From Marinobacter pelagius (GTDB taxonomy: Bacteria; Pseudomonadota; Gammaproteobacteria; Pseudomonadales; Oleiphilaceae): a stretch of DNA of 64,000 nucleotides. The translations under genes and the position numbers were made by a program. The DNA is taken from positions 1 to 64,000 of the forward strand of contig NZ_QNRO01000007.1 in assembly GCF_003315345.1 (NCBI RefSeq). Direction: 5' to 3'. The notes under the pieces are model-generated. The model did not search any database, was not told the origin of the DNA, and saw nothing but the letters and a program-made list of their open reading frames with translations. This document shows, one piece after another, positions 1-8,008 of the stretch; the first letter of the stretch is position 1, and each line of letters opens with the position of its first letter.

Positions 1-99
1 AACAATTAGCCAATAATAGCCGCACCGGAGCGGTCATGGCGGTAAACCGCCTAGTCTGCGAGACTTGCTGAGTAGCTATGAGAAATCCGGGCTAGGCCC

Positions 100-323
100 T
101 CCAAACTAATCACAGCCAGTGATTTCAGTATGATCGGCGGCACAAATTGCAGACGCTAAATGATCACGTGGCAGAGATGACCATGCTCGTCTAAGCTATT
201 GTTTTATCGATTTATGTGCAGCGTGATTGGTGGTTCAAAGTCAGTAATCATGACGCGGTCAAATTTCTGCAATGACAAAACGCGCTGCCTAATTGCTGTT
301 AAATCTGTAAGGAGGAACGTGTG
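100..323 (+). repeat. Duplicated leader, copy 1 (upstream of 324-527)
   Basis: About 220 nt that align along their length with 5404-5617. Shared blocks include TTGCAGACGCT, CTAAGCTATTGTTTTATC, TGTGCAGCG and AAATTTCTGCAATGA, and both copies end in a GGAGG-type ribosome site just before a small ORF. A short hairpin (CGTGG at 167-171 with CCATG at 181-185) sits where copy 2 has a perfect 7-bp stem. The ORFs that follow the two copies are unrelated, so the conserved unit is the leader. It may be a promoter and 5' UTR carried by cassettes, or a small RNA. I see no ORF of note inside it. Confidence 0.7.
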
Positions 324-527
324 ATGGAAGTTGTATATAGCTCGATTTCAAAAGATGAGAAGGTTTATACCACCGTTACCTTGCACGAGGACGTCGATAT
401 ACATGGTGGTAACGTGGAAGTTGGCTGTTGGGTGCCAAATTCGGACTCTAGAGCAGCGTGTGCAAAAAATACCAAAAGTGAAGCGATTAGGCTGTTGAAG
501 CTGGCACTGGCCGAATTAGATTCATAA
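324..527 (+). CDS. Small hypothetical protein (67 aa) behind duplicated leader
   Basis: Unrecognised soluble protein with no signal peptide or membrane segment. The ATG at 324 is preferred over the GTG at 321 because the GGAGG at 311-315 then has normal 8-nt spacing. The N-terminal half is beta-rich (alternating Val/Ser/Thr around KVYTTVTLHED). The C-terminal half looks like one helix (SEAIRLLKLALAEL). The gene stands alone between the duplicated leader and an attC-like element, which is the layout of an integron cassette. Composition is AT-richer than the core genome. I cannot assign a function. Confidence 0.6.
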   Translation: MEVVYSSISKDEKVYTTVTLHEDVDIHGGNVEVGCWVPNSDSRAACAKNTKSEAIRLLKLALAELDS

Positions 528-590
528 ATTTTGAGGTGACCAAGCTTTTAAGGACCGCTGGCCAGCTGGTCGCTTCGTGATTAAATAAAG

Positions 591-668
591 CGGTCAACCG
601 GACGCCAAGAGCGTACCGCTTTTGGTTCCCTCCGCTGGCGCTCCGGCGCCGATTACCTTAGCGTTGAT
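591..668 (+). other. attC-like element
   Basis: GGTCAAC at 591-597 fits the R'' core RYYYAAC at six of seven positions, and GTTGATA at 664-670 resembles the R' core. The two cores are nearly reverse complementary, and the inner segments CGGACGCC and GGCGCCG can also pair, giving the folded shape of an attC recombination site of about 78 bp. The ending ACCTTAGCGTTGA resembles gammaproteobacterial attC ends. It lies exactly between two co-directional ORFs. No integron integrase is in the window, and the fit to consensus is imperfect. Confidence 0.35.
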
Positions 669-682
669 ATGGGGATCTCAAG

Positions 683-1585
683 GTGTTTGAAAAGTTATTC
701 GACGTTTTTTCAAGGCGTGAGCAGAATCTGCCGAATGTGGCGATCAAACCGCTAACGAGGGAGTTTCGGAATCGGGTCTTGATGTTGCTGCGCGATACTC
801 TTCAAAATCAATTTCATGCGTTCCTCCGTAGGCTGCACCAGAAGGCTGCATACCTCTATGGCAAATTTGGACTCTCCGAAGCATCCGCTCACTCATCGCC
901 GGAAGATGACCTTCTAAATTTCTTAGGTACTTGTAGTGATGAGCAGTTTCTTGACTTGATTGAGCTAATCTTTCGGTCGGATCTACCTGGTATTACGTGG
1001 CCGGATAATCCACTGATTCAGGGTATAAATGATTTTTTCCGTATTGACGCACTTCCTTACCACCTGACCGGATACTCAATGGAAGAGACTGAAACATCCT
1101 TCCATGGCGCTCCTGCTATGTCGATTCGGATTGCGGAATTCCCTCAAATCATTCGCAGGGATAGCGAGGTAGTGCATCAAAGTGCGATGGAGCCCGCGCT
1201 TACACTGTTGAGTGCACCAGAGTTTAAACATGCAAACGACGAGTTTTTGAAGGCGCTGGAAGATCATCGAAAGAGTGATCACCGTGATTGCCTCGCTAAA
1301 TGTGGAAGCGCGTTCGAAAGTGTCATGAAGGTTCTCTGTGCTAAGAACTCGATCCCATTCAAGGAAAAAGACACCGCTTCCGCGCTACTCAAGGCATTGT
1401 TGGGAAATGGGCGGCTCGATCAATTCTGGGAGCAGCCATTGATTCTGATCGCGACACTCAGAAATCGCCTAAGTTCAGCGCATGGGGCAGGAGCTGAGGC
1501 CAAGGTTATATCCGAGCATGTGGCCACATACGCAGTGAATTCCACGGCATCTGCTATCCTGCTCCTTTGCTCTGAGTTTGGGTAA
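683..1585 (+). CDS. AbiJ/HEPN-like abortive infection protein
   Basis: A 300-residue protein starting at GTG 683. The N-terminus (EKLFDVFSRRE) resembles the AbiJ N-terminal domain of the STM4504/CBY_0614 family. The C-terminal half is helical and contains RNRLSSAHG, with Arg262 and His267 forming the Rx4-6H motif of HEPN ribonucleases. Proteins of this type are usually RNA-cleaving toxins or abortive-infection effectors that act in the cytoplasm. It lies 434 nt upstream of a SIR2-STAND protein, with attC-like sequence on both sides, so it may be a mobile defence cassette. The family call rests on motif recall only. The HEPN motif is clear; the anti-phage role is inference. Confidence 0.6.
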   Translation: MFEKLFDVFSRREQNLPNVAIKPLTREFRNRVLMLLRDTLQNQFHAFLRRLHQKAAYLYGKFGLSEASAHSSPEDDLLNFLGTCSDEQFLDLIELIFRSDLPGITWPDNPLIQGINDFFRIDALPYHLTGYSMEETETSFHGAPAMSIRIAEFPQIIRRDSEVVHQSAMEPALTLLSAPEFKHANDEFLKALEDHRKSDHRDCLAKCGSAFESVMKVLCAKNSIPFKEKDTASALLKALLGNGRLDQFWEQPLILIATLRNRLSSAHGAGAEAKVISEHVATYAVNSTASAILLLCSEFG

Positions 1586-1589
1586 AAAG

Positions 1590-1774
1590 CGCATAACAGA
1601 TCGTTGTAGCTCGTTCCAGCCTGCGGCCTCCACCGGACGCCCCTGACGGGCCGCCGCTAAATAAAAAGCGAACTTTGGCATGAGGCCGAGAGGTCCATGA
1701 TCTCAGCGCCTAAGACGGGGCAGTTCTTGAGCGGGTATCTCAGAGGGCAATCGTTAAACGTTTTTGGGTTAGGC
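1590..1774 (+). other. Region with attC-like ends (part of the 1586-2019 gap)
   Basis: GCATAAC at 1590 resembles an attC R'' core. GTTAGGC at 1768-1774 is a perfect R' core (GTTRRRY), and GCCTAAG at 1709 is one base from its complement. The block around 1657-1690 (GCTAAATAAAAAGCGAAC) is shared in part with 5357-5375. GGTTAGGCTC at 1767 also pairs imperfectly with GAGACCTAACC at 1819-1829 across a 40-nt loop. The rest of the gap to 2019 is AT-rich, shows no ORF I can support, and probably holds the promoter of the SIR2 gene. Confidence 0.3.
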
Positions 1775-2019
1775 TCAGCATGTGATCGATAAGCCAAAAA
1801 CTCACCCCGGAAATTGCGAGACCTAACCTTTGACTTCTAGTGGTAAAGCACCGTTTTTTTATTTTTACTCGCATCTTTGAAACCCATTACGATTGCGGCT
1901 ACTGTTTAGTGCAAAAATAGATTTCTGTTTCAGCTCGCTGCGCCCACCTGATAGCAGCATCGCTCGATCCGGCCATTGAACAGAGAATCAATTTACTTAA
2001 CATTGGGGTGAGATTTTTA

Positions 2020-5000
2020 ATGGCGTCTTTGGAAGAAGCTGACCAGCAGTGGATAGATCATCAACTTGCAAGCGGGAAGGCGATACTCTTTCTTGGATCC
2101 GGCGCCAGCATAGGTTCCTCCAGTGAGAATGGCGAGCGTCCCCTAAGTGCAGACGAGCTCCGGAATGAGATTTCGGACGCTTTTTTAGATGGAAAAATGC
2201 GCGAGAAACCGCTGGCGCAAGTGGCAGAAATTGCAAAAAGCTCCTCGACTCTCACTAAAGTTCAAGAATTTATCGCGAATAAATTCTCCGGCCTTTTACC
2301 CGCCGAGTTCCACAAGCTAATCCCCACATTTCGTTGGCATGCAATTGTTACCACGAACTATGATCTTGTCGTAGAAAGAGCCTACCAAAGCTGCGAAAAG
2401 CCTCTGCAAGAAATCGCACCGGTGGTCAAAGACGGAGATTTAAGGCGCGCGGCTAGTAAGGTAAACACTGTACCGCTTCTTAAAGTTCACGGCTGTGTAA
2501 CTCAAATTGACGATCCAGCACTTCCACTCATTCTCGCCAGTGAGGAGTATGCCAAACACAGGCGCAATCGCGAACAGATTTTTAGGGCACTTCAAGACTG
2601 GGCAAAGAGCCATCCTATCGTTTTCTGTGGATATGATATTTCGGACCCAAATATATCTCAGATTCTCTGGGATATAGGGGATACATCAAACGACAGGCCT
2701 AGATATGTGACAGTCAATCCCGGCTTGATTGATTTGCAAATGAGTTACTGGCGAGACAGAAGAATTCTACCAATTGCAAAAACCTTTTCAGAGTTTTTGA
2801 TTGAACAAGATCAGAAAATTCCATTACACAAACGAACACTCGGTGGTCTTAGCACTGACGACGCATTATCACTTGCTAAATGGATCCCGTCCCATGAAAA
2901 ACCAACTGAAACACTGTTAACCTATTTACAAAACGACCTCGTTCATGTTTTCCCTGAAATGCGAACAGAGGGCTTGAAGCCAAAGCAGTTTTATTCTGGC
3001 CTGTCCCAGGCATGGGCAGCATTTTCAAGAGAGCTAGATGTAAGGCGTCGTGTAACAGATGATATTGTTATCGAGGCCGTGCTAGAGGAAGAAAATCAAG
3101 GTCCACGACTTTTCATATTGAAAGGTCATGCCGGCAGTGGCAAGTCCGTGACGCTCAGGCGTATTGCTTGGGATGCCGCGAATGAATACGAAAAGCTCGT
3201 TTTCTTCATAAGCGACGGTAGTATCATTGATCTAAGCTCTCTCAGCGAAATTTACCGCCTTACCAAAGAGCCGCTGCTAGTTTTCATTGACGATGCTTCA
3301 GCGAGTGTTAGTTCTATTGAGTACCTTATAAGGCAGTCATTTAAAGATAGTCTCCCGATCACTATTATTGCAGGCGCGAGGACTAACGAGTGGAATATCT
3401 GGGGTGGACCATTAGAATCAATGGTCAACAAGAGTTATGAACTCACCAATCTTTCAGAGAAGGAAATAAAAAGCCTACTTGAGAAATTAGATAAATCAGA
3501 ATGCTTGGGCGAGCTTAAAGGTATGTCCGCCGATCAAAGATTTTCTTATTTTCGATTGAGCGCTGAAAGGCAGCTACTAGTTGCGTTACATGAGGCGACT
3601 AATGGCAAAACCTTCCCAGAAATCATCGCAGACGAATTGGATAGGATTACGCCTTTAGAAGCTAAGCAGCTTTACCTTGATATATGCACTTTACATAGAT
3701 TCGGGGTAAATGTAAGAGCTGGATTAATTTCGCGAACATCTGAAATAAGTTTTGGCGAGTTTGAAAATCGGCTATTTGCACCTTTGCAACATATTGTTAG
3801 AACTTTGAATGACAGTAAAACAAGGGATTTAGTATATAAAACACGCCATAGAATTATTGCCAACATGGCTTTCGAAAGCGCTTTCCGAGATCCAACTTCT
3901 CGATCGAATCAGATAATACGAATAATTAGAAATATGAATACTGAGTATGAATCTGATGAGATCGCATTCAGAGAGTTGATACGGGGAAAAACTATGGCTG
4001 AAGCGTTTTCCGAAAAGCAGCTTTGCGACAATATTTTTGATGCAGCTAAGCATTCGGGCGCTAAGCTTTCTTATATCATGCATCAACGCGCGATCCTCGA
4101 GATGAATCATCCGGATGGTTCGTCAAAAAGAGCCTTCGAGATCATACGCGAGGCCGAAGGAAATGCCCTCGATGAGAGGGGGGTAGATAATTTTGCTATC
4201 CTTCACACGAAAGCAGTAATTCTTCAGCGCTTGGCAAAAGACAGTCACACCATCCCTGAAAAGGAAAAATATCGTCAGGACAGTAAGCAATACTTAAAAC
4301 GTCAGTTAAACAACTCAAGAACTTCGCACGCACACAGCTCTTTGGCATCCGTCCTCCTTGATGAACTCGAAGATAAACTCAAGGAATTGGAGGCAAGCTC
4401 TCCAGACTCGGGAAATTTGACCTCTCAGGCAATAACGTCATTAATTGGCGAAATTGATCATACGTTAGACGAGGGCCTTTCTAAATTCCCCTCAGATGAC
4501 AGACTGAAATCCCAAGAGGCGCGCTTGGCGGAGAGTCTCAAACATGAGAGAAGGGCTCAACAAGCTCTCGAAACCGCATTTAAGAAAAACAAGGCCAACG
4601 TTTTTGTGGCAGTCCGGCTTTCTCGCTTTTACCAAGATTCCGGGAAAACTGACCAAGCGAAGGAAGTGCTAGACGAATGCCTAAGAATAAATCCAACCGA
4701 AAAACGGGCCCACCTGCAATATGCGAAACTGCTGAGGTCCTTGGGTGAGGGTGAGTACCGTGATCAAATTGGCGCTCACCTGCGAAAGGCCTTCTCTGAT
4801 GGAGATAGTAATTTTGAGGCTCAATTCTGGTTTGCGCGTCACCAATATTTATATGGTGATAAGCACCAAGCGTCTCAGGTCTATCATGGTCTAAAAAAGG
4901 CTTCGATGGCACCCGCCAGAAAAAGAGAAAGAAGGGGCTTCGTTAAAGACGACTCTGGAGGGAGAAAAAAGTTTACTGGTGTAATTGATGTTGTATTCAG

Positions 5001-5169
5001 TGACTACTGTTTTATAAGAGTACTCGAATACAACGATAGCATTTTCGCCCACTTCACCTGCTTTAAGGATGAAGCCTTCGATCAGATTTCCGAGGGCACC
5101 AGAGTGAATTTCTTTTTTGGCTTCACCTTCAATGGACCTTGCGCTGACGAGGTGGACTTAGTCCAGTGA
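2020..5169 (+). CDS. NLR-like SIR2-STAND-TPR protein with C-terminal cold-shock-like domain
   Basis: A 1049-residue cytoplasmic protein. ATG 2020 is preferred over GTG 2008 because GGGGTGAG sits 7 nt upstream. Domains in order: SIR2-type NADase (GSGAS near 26-30, TTNYD near 115, KVHGC near 155); a STAND-like NTPase with Walker A GHAGSGKS near 369-376 and Walker B LLVFIDDAS near 420; a helical region; TPR-like repeats near 850-930 (DQAKEVLDECLRINP); and a small OB/cold-shock-like end from about 984 (FTGVID, YCFIRV, IFAHFTCF). SIR2-STAND proteins such as the Avs5 and DSR-like families sense phage components and deplete NAD. That architecture is clear here; anti-phage action is inference. The cold-shock-like tail is unusual and could bind nucleic acid. 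Low GC and the cassette-like setting suggest transfer. Confidence 0.8.
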   Translation: MASLEEADQQWIDHQLASGKAILFLGSGASIGSSSENGERPLSADELRNEISDAFLDGKMREKPLAQVAEIAKSSSTLTKVQEFIANKFSGLLPAEFHKLIPTFRWHAIVTTNYDLVVERAYQSCEKPLQEIAPVVKDGDLRRAASKVNTVPLLKVHGCVTQIDDPALPLILASEEYAKHRRNREQIFRALQDWAKSHPIVFCGYDISDPNISQILWDIGDTSNDRPRYVTVNPGLIDLQMSYWRDRRILPIAKTFSEFLIEQDQKIPLHKRTLGGLSTDDALSLAKWIPSHEKPTETLLTYLQNDLVHVFPEMRTEGLKPKQFYSGLSQAWAAFSRELDVRRRVTDDIVIEAVLEEENQGPRLFILKGHAGSGKSVTLRRIAWDAANEYEKLVFFISDGSIIDLSSLSEIYRLTKEPLLVFIDDASASVSSIEYLIRQSFKDSLPITIIAGARTNEWNIWGGPLESMVNKSYELTNLSEKEIKSLLEKLDKSECLGELKGMSADQRFSYFRLSAERQLLVALHEATNGKTFPEIIADELDRITPLEAKQLYLDICTLHRFGVNVRAGLISRTSEISFGEFENRLFAPLQHIVRTLNDSKTRDLVYKTRHRIIANMAFESAFRDPTSRSNQIIRIIRNMNTEYESDEIAFRELIRGKTMAEAFSEKQLCDNIFDAAKHSGAKLSYIMHQRAILEMNHPDGSSKRAFEIIREAEGNALDERGVDNFAILHTKAVILQRLAKDSHTIPEKEKYRQDSKQYLKRQLNNSRTSHAHSSLASVLLDELEDKLKELEASSPDSGNLTSQAITSLIGEIDHTLDEGLSKFPSDDRLKSQEARLAESLKHERRAQQALETAFKKNKANVFVAVRLSRFYQDSGKTDQAKEVLDECLRINPTEKRAHLQYAKLLRSLGEGEYRDQIGAHLRKAFSDGDSNFEAQFWFARHQYLYGDKHQASQVYHGLKKASMAPARKRERRGFVKDDSGGRKKFTGVIDVVFSDYCFIRVLEYNDSIFAHFTCFKDEAFDQISEGTRVNFFFGFTFNGPCADEVDLVQ

Positions 5170-5314
5170 CAGAACAACCCCTTTTCTCTGAGGTGCTGGT
5201 GCAGCGCGTACTGCGTAAACAATAAATAGTCGGAATTTTGCATCGACAGTAGCTCTCGCAGCTGTGTCCGATAGCTCACTACGTTTGGTCGAAGTGTGTT
5301 AAGTGCATCCTAAA

Positions 5315-5370
5315 ACCTAACGTTCGCTTTGCGACCAAGGCTACTCACGGACCTCAGCTAAACAAAAGCG
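5315..5370 (+). other. attC-like 5' half and partner arm
   Basis: ACCTAAC at 5315-5321 is a perfect R'' core (RYYYAAC). The following TTCGCTTTG can pair with CAAAAGCGAG near 5362-5371, forming the stem expected of an attC site, but the R' core is degraded (ATTCAAGGC instead of GTTRRRY). The string GTTCGCTTTGCGACC recurs at 7310-7324. The stretch 5170-5617 otherwise holds only the duplicated leader. Confidence 0.35.
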
Positions 5371-5403
5371 AGCATTCAAGGCAAGGCTTTCCGAAAGGGC
5401 CTC

Positions 5404-5617
5404 CAGGCCAAGCACAGCCAATTCATCCTTATTGGATGCAGAAGTGAATTGCAGACGCTGAATGATTGCGTGGCAAAGATAGCCACGCAGGGCTAAGCTA
5501 TTGTTTTATCAATTTGTGTGCAGCGCGATGGATGATTCAGCGTCAGTGATAATGGCGCAGTTAAATTTCTGCAATGATAAAGCCCGTTGCCTGATGGCTC
5601 TTATGTGAGGAGAGATT
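5404..5617 (+). repeat. Duplicated leader, copy 2 (upstream of 5618-5878)
   Basis: Homologous to 100-323. It contains a perfect hairpin, GCGTGGC at 5468-5474 and GCCACGC at 5482-5488 with a 7-nt loop, at the same place as the weaker hairpin of copy 1. The copy ends in GAGGAGAG just before ATG 5618. Conservation across non-coding sequence with an unrelated ORF downstream suggests a functional leader, promoter or small RNA carried by cassettes. Confidence 0.7.
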
Positions 5618-5878
5618 ATGAATCATATGTATCTGTTTTCGGTTACTAAAGGCGTAGAAAAATATCCATTACACGATGAGGCGCAGCGGACGGGCGGCTT
5701 CGTCGTGTCTGATACACAGTTTGTAGTTAGGGAAGTGGGTTTGGATCCTGGCCAGGTTATTACTAAAGTAAATGAACAGTATGGGGTTGAGGTAATAGTT
5801 GAGCCCCTCACTCAGGAATTAGTTGCCAGTTTCTCAGGCACTGGATTGCAAGAGCACATTGAGCAGTATTGGTCCTAG
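5618..5878 (+). CDS. Hypothetical protein (86 aa) behind duplicated leader
   Basis: Unrecognised small soluble protein. The ATG at 5618 follows GAGGAGAG with normal spacing. It reads as a mixed alpha/beta domain (VSDTQFVVREVG, then GQVITKVNEQYGVEVIVEP, then a short acidic helix). No membrane segment, signal peptide or catalytic motif is visible. It is the first gene after the second duplicated leader, and 5919-6416 follows within 41 nt, so the two may be co-transcribed. It has no resemblance to the 67-residue protein behind leader copy 1. Confidence 0.6.
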   Translation: MNHMYLFSVTKGVEKYPLHDEAQRTGGFVVSDTQFVVREVGLDPGQVITKVNEQYGVEVIVEPLTQELVASFSGTGLQEHIEQYWS

Positions 5879-5918
5879 TGAATTCACATGAAAAATATTA
5901 CGTGTGAGGAAGAACCAG

Positions 5919-6416
5919 ATGGGAACCCTAAATCTCGATGATCCGCTTGGCTTTTTTAGGGAATTAGTGGATCCGAATTTCAGTGACTTCTACTGGGATT
6001 TTCAGTCGGAGGAAGATTGTGATCAAGTCAAGTTGATCCGCGTTTTCCGAAAAATGGTGAATCTTTGTCTTACATTGAATCACCTTGCTGATAAGAATGC
6101 GATTGAGCTTGGGTATGGGGAGGCAAAATGGCTAATTCCCGTTATACGCAAGCACTATCCCGCAGAAGGTGCCGCAATTGATGCAGTTCGCCAGTTTTCC
6201 AACAACGTCAAACATAAATCGAAACTGGATCATAATTTTGCCACCAGAAAGCGAACTCCATCTGACTCGTTTTTGGAGGGGCAAGATTTGCCTGAATGGT
6301 CTTTTACGACTAAATCTGGAGAAAAAGTGGCGATCTGCAGCAATGTTATCGATGCTTATCTGTTTTGGGGAAAGTGGTTTGCTGGTGAACGAGTCCTTCC
6401 ATCGAAGAACACATAA
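5919..6416 (+). CDS. Hypothetical helical protein (165 aa)
   Basis: Unrecognised. ATG 5919 is chosen over GTG 5904 because GAGGA at 5906-5910 is correctly spaced from it. The protein is acidic at the N-terminus (DFYWDFQSEEDCDQ) and mainly helical. The central segment RQFSNNVKHKSK is reminiscent of the conserved N..KH stretch in some HEPN-like domains, but the spacing does not match a clear Rx4-6H ribonuclease motif. It lies in the AT-rich cassette-like island next to other small unknown genes. A role in a defence or toxin system is possible only by location. Confidence 0.55.
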   Translation: MGTLNLDDPLGFFRELVDPNFSDFYWDFQSEEDCDQVKLIRVFRKMVNLCLTLNHLADKNAIELGYGEAKWLIPVIRKHYPAEGAAIDAVRQFSNNVKHKSKLDHNFATRKRTPSDSFLEGQDLPEWSFTTKSGEKVAICSNVIDAYLFWGKWFAGERVLPSKNT

Positions 6417-6546
6417 CCAAGCCATTGAGTCTGCTCTGCACTTCCTCCACTTCAATAGACACGCATCGATAACTTTGCAAAGGGAGAAAACCGATGGCCG
6501 CCGGGCGCCCTAAGGCAAGCTATATGTATTACTGGAGGGCTGAGAG

Positions 6547-6822
6547 ATGGTGTCTGTAATCCAGAAGCAATTCGTAGTTTCAGACTGGTTCGATAGAATC
6601 GAAATAGTTGAGGGAAGATTTATAAGTGAGGCAGTATCGAAGTTCTTAGGTTCGCCGGTGGCTACTGCAGTAGATCGCAACGAAGCAATTGCCTTCGCTT
6701 GTGAGCTTACAGATGAAGTTAAAAAGATCGTATTTTCGAAATACCCAAGGCAAAAGCAATCCGATGCTCTGGAAGCGTTGCCGGGAACTAGATATTACAT
6801 TAAAGCATCAAATAAAAGTTAA
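6547..6822 (+). CDS. Hypothetical protein (91 aa)
   Basis: Unrecognised small protein. The start at ATG 6547 has GGAGGGCTGAG just upstream. It begins with a beta-like stretch (QKQFVVSDWFDRIEIVEGRF), followed by a helix-forming middle (DRNEAIAFACELTDEVKKIVF) and a basic tail. There is no membrane segment. The next gene begins 15 nt after its stop, so 6547-7269 is probably a two-gene unit. AT-rich codon use matches the rest of the island. No function can be assigned. Confidence 0.55.
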   Translation: MVSVIQKQFVVSDWFDRIEIVEGRFISEAVSKFLGSPVATAVDRNEAIAFACELTDEVKKIVFSKYPRQKQSDALEALPGTRYYIKASNKS

Positions 6823-6837
6823 TAAGGGGAGGCAGTC

Positions 6838-7269
6838 TTGAAAAACATCGCGACGGAATCTGAATTGTTTAAGGAGATAACTGGAAAAATTATACTGGCT
6901 ATGAGTGATATTTCAGATCAAACTACGAATGATAAAGTCGTTGATATTTTTAAAAGCTACTCGAACGCCGAGGATAATTTAATTAGAGTTAGGGTCTCGT
7001 CTATCGTCTTTGAAGGTGGAAAAGGCCAAAAAGTGACCTACACATGCTACGTGACACTGTATCTGCATGGTTCTGAAGTAAATAGGCGTGCCGACATTTT
7101 AAGAAATTTTTTAAAGGTCGGAGCTGCTACCGAAATTTTTCAACGCAATCACATGAAGCTTGGCGATATAACAAACTATAGGGACGCCTCTAGGAACCTT
7201 GGACGAGGGAGTGTTGAGGATCGTTCAAGCTTTTCCTTTTCGCTGGTACTAGAAAAGTCTCCATTATAA
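6838..7269 (+). CDS. Hypothetical protein (143 aa), TTG start
   Basis: Unrecognised. The only start with a good ribosome site is TTG 6838, with GGGGAGG at 6826-6832; the next ATG (6901) would remove 21 residues. A helical N-terminus (SELFKEITGKIILAMSDIS) leads into beta-rich segments (IRVRVSSIVFEGG, KVTYTCYVTLYLHG). It follows the 91-residue ORF by 15 nt and is probably co-expressed with it, possibly as a partner. It is the last gene of the AT-rich left island; composition changes at about 7.4 kb. Confidence 0.55.
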   Translation: MKNIATESELFKEITGKIILAMSDISDQTTNDKVVDIFKSYSNAEDNLIRVRVSSIVFEGGKGQKVTYTCYVTLYLHGSEVNRRADILRNFLKVGAATEIFQRNHMKLGDITNYRDASRNLGRGSVEDRSSFSFSLVLEKSPL

Positions 7270-7302
7270 CTGGCACCGTCGTGGACTGGCACTATTGCAC
7301 CA

Positions 7303-7324
7303 TTTTAATGTTCGCTTTGCGACC
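7303..7324 (+). other. Partial attC-like arm
   Basis: TTTTAATGTTCGCTTTGCGACC shares 15 bases (GTTCGCTTTGCGACC) with the attC-like element at 5315-5336, but the upstream core is changed to TTTTAAT. It lies after the last gene of the left island and could mark the right boundary of a degraded cassette array. The 160-nt gap 7270-7429 holds nothing else I can support. Confidence 0.3.
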
Positions 7325-7429
7325 TATCCAAACGATGAATTGTTGGATAGAGGGGGCCGGATTAAGGACAGGCTCATTTTCGGCCCTCAATGGCAAGCCT
7401 GAAGTCTCTTACCGTGTGTCAGTGTGTGG

Positions 7430-7861
7430 TCAATCGGGTAACGTGGACCGCTTTTCTGGCGTCATTTCCCGTTCCCATTCAGCTTCATCGCCCGGCGCTG
7501 GCAAAAACCGGCCAAACTCGATCATCTGAGTGGCTGGAATGTCCTGCAGATAGATCCAGACGTCCTCAACCGTTATGCCCGCAATTCGGACGATCTCTTC
7601 AAGCATCTGGCTCATCAGGGCCTGCTTGACCTCGGTACTGCGGCCTTGCCGTACTAGGCCGTGGACATACACCTGGGGCACCTTGTTCACGGTTCCGCCT
7701 ACAAAGTGCTCGCCATCATTGGTTCTAAAGAACGAAACCTGGGCAAAAAACCGGGGCGCGCCGGTTTGTGCGTGATGGGCCGTTGTTATGGCCTCCGCTA
7801 TCTGTGATTTCTGCTGCAGCGACAGAGAAAGATTCGAGACCGTTACAGTATAAGTTGGCAT
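7430..7861 (-). CDS. Tautomerase family protein (4-oxalocrotonate tautomerase-like)
   Basis: A 143-residue cytoplasmic protein beginning Met-Pro, so removal of Met would expose the catalytic N-terminal proline (Pro1) used by 4-OT/MIF superfamily tautomerases. PTYTVTVSNLSLSLQQKSQIAEAI matches the first beta-alpha unit, and a second unit follows around QVYVHGLVRQGRSTEVKQALM. Such enzymes interconvert keto and enol acids or dehalogenate small acids; the substrate here is unknown. The family is usually 60-130 residues; this one has a longer acidic tail (GDEAEWEREMTPEKR). It faces the left island and marks the start of core-like GC content. Confidence 0.75.
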   Translation of the reverse strand: MPTYTVTVSNLSLSLQQKSQIAEAITTAHHAQTGAPRFFAQVSFFRTNDGEHFVGGTVNKVPQVYVHGLVRQGRSTEVKQALMSQMLEEIVRIAGITVEDVWIYLQDIPATQMIEFGRFLPAPGDEAEWEREMTPEKRSTLPD

Positions 7862-7907
7862 GGGGACATCCTACCGAGAGTAACCTGCATGTGCCTGTTG
7901 TGGCCCG

Positions 7908-7993
7908 GATTGAGAATCAGATGGTCTTGTTTCACTATAGCAACGCTTACCTGCATGGCCACGCACACGGGCCGGCTGGGGTCATTGAGGGAT
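7908..7993 (+). pseudogene. slyD remnant (two internal deletions)
   Basis: This stretch aligns with parts of the intact slyD at 31292-31774. AATCAGATGGTCTTGTTTCACTA corresponds to the first codons, AACGCTTACCTGCATGGCCACG to codons near 32-38, and CACACGGGCC...CATTGAGGGA to the His-rich end and stop. Two internal segments are missing. The stop is followed directly by a phosphoesterase gene, which is the same order as at 31.3-31.9 kb, where slyD is intact and the phosphoesterase is broken. It is not expected to encode a working protein. Confidence 0.75.
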
Positions 7994-8008
7994 TAGAGGT
8001 AGTTAAAC

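Noticed and set aside
1767..1829. Inverted repeat GGTTAGGCTC / GAGACCTAACC as an attC site in its own right
   Set aside because: The cores are in the order opposite to that of an attC on this strand; on its own it would fit only a reversed or scrambled site.
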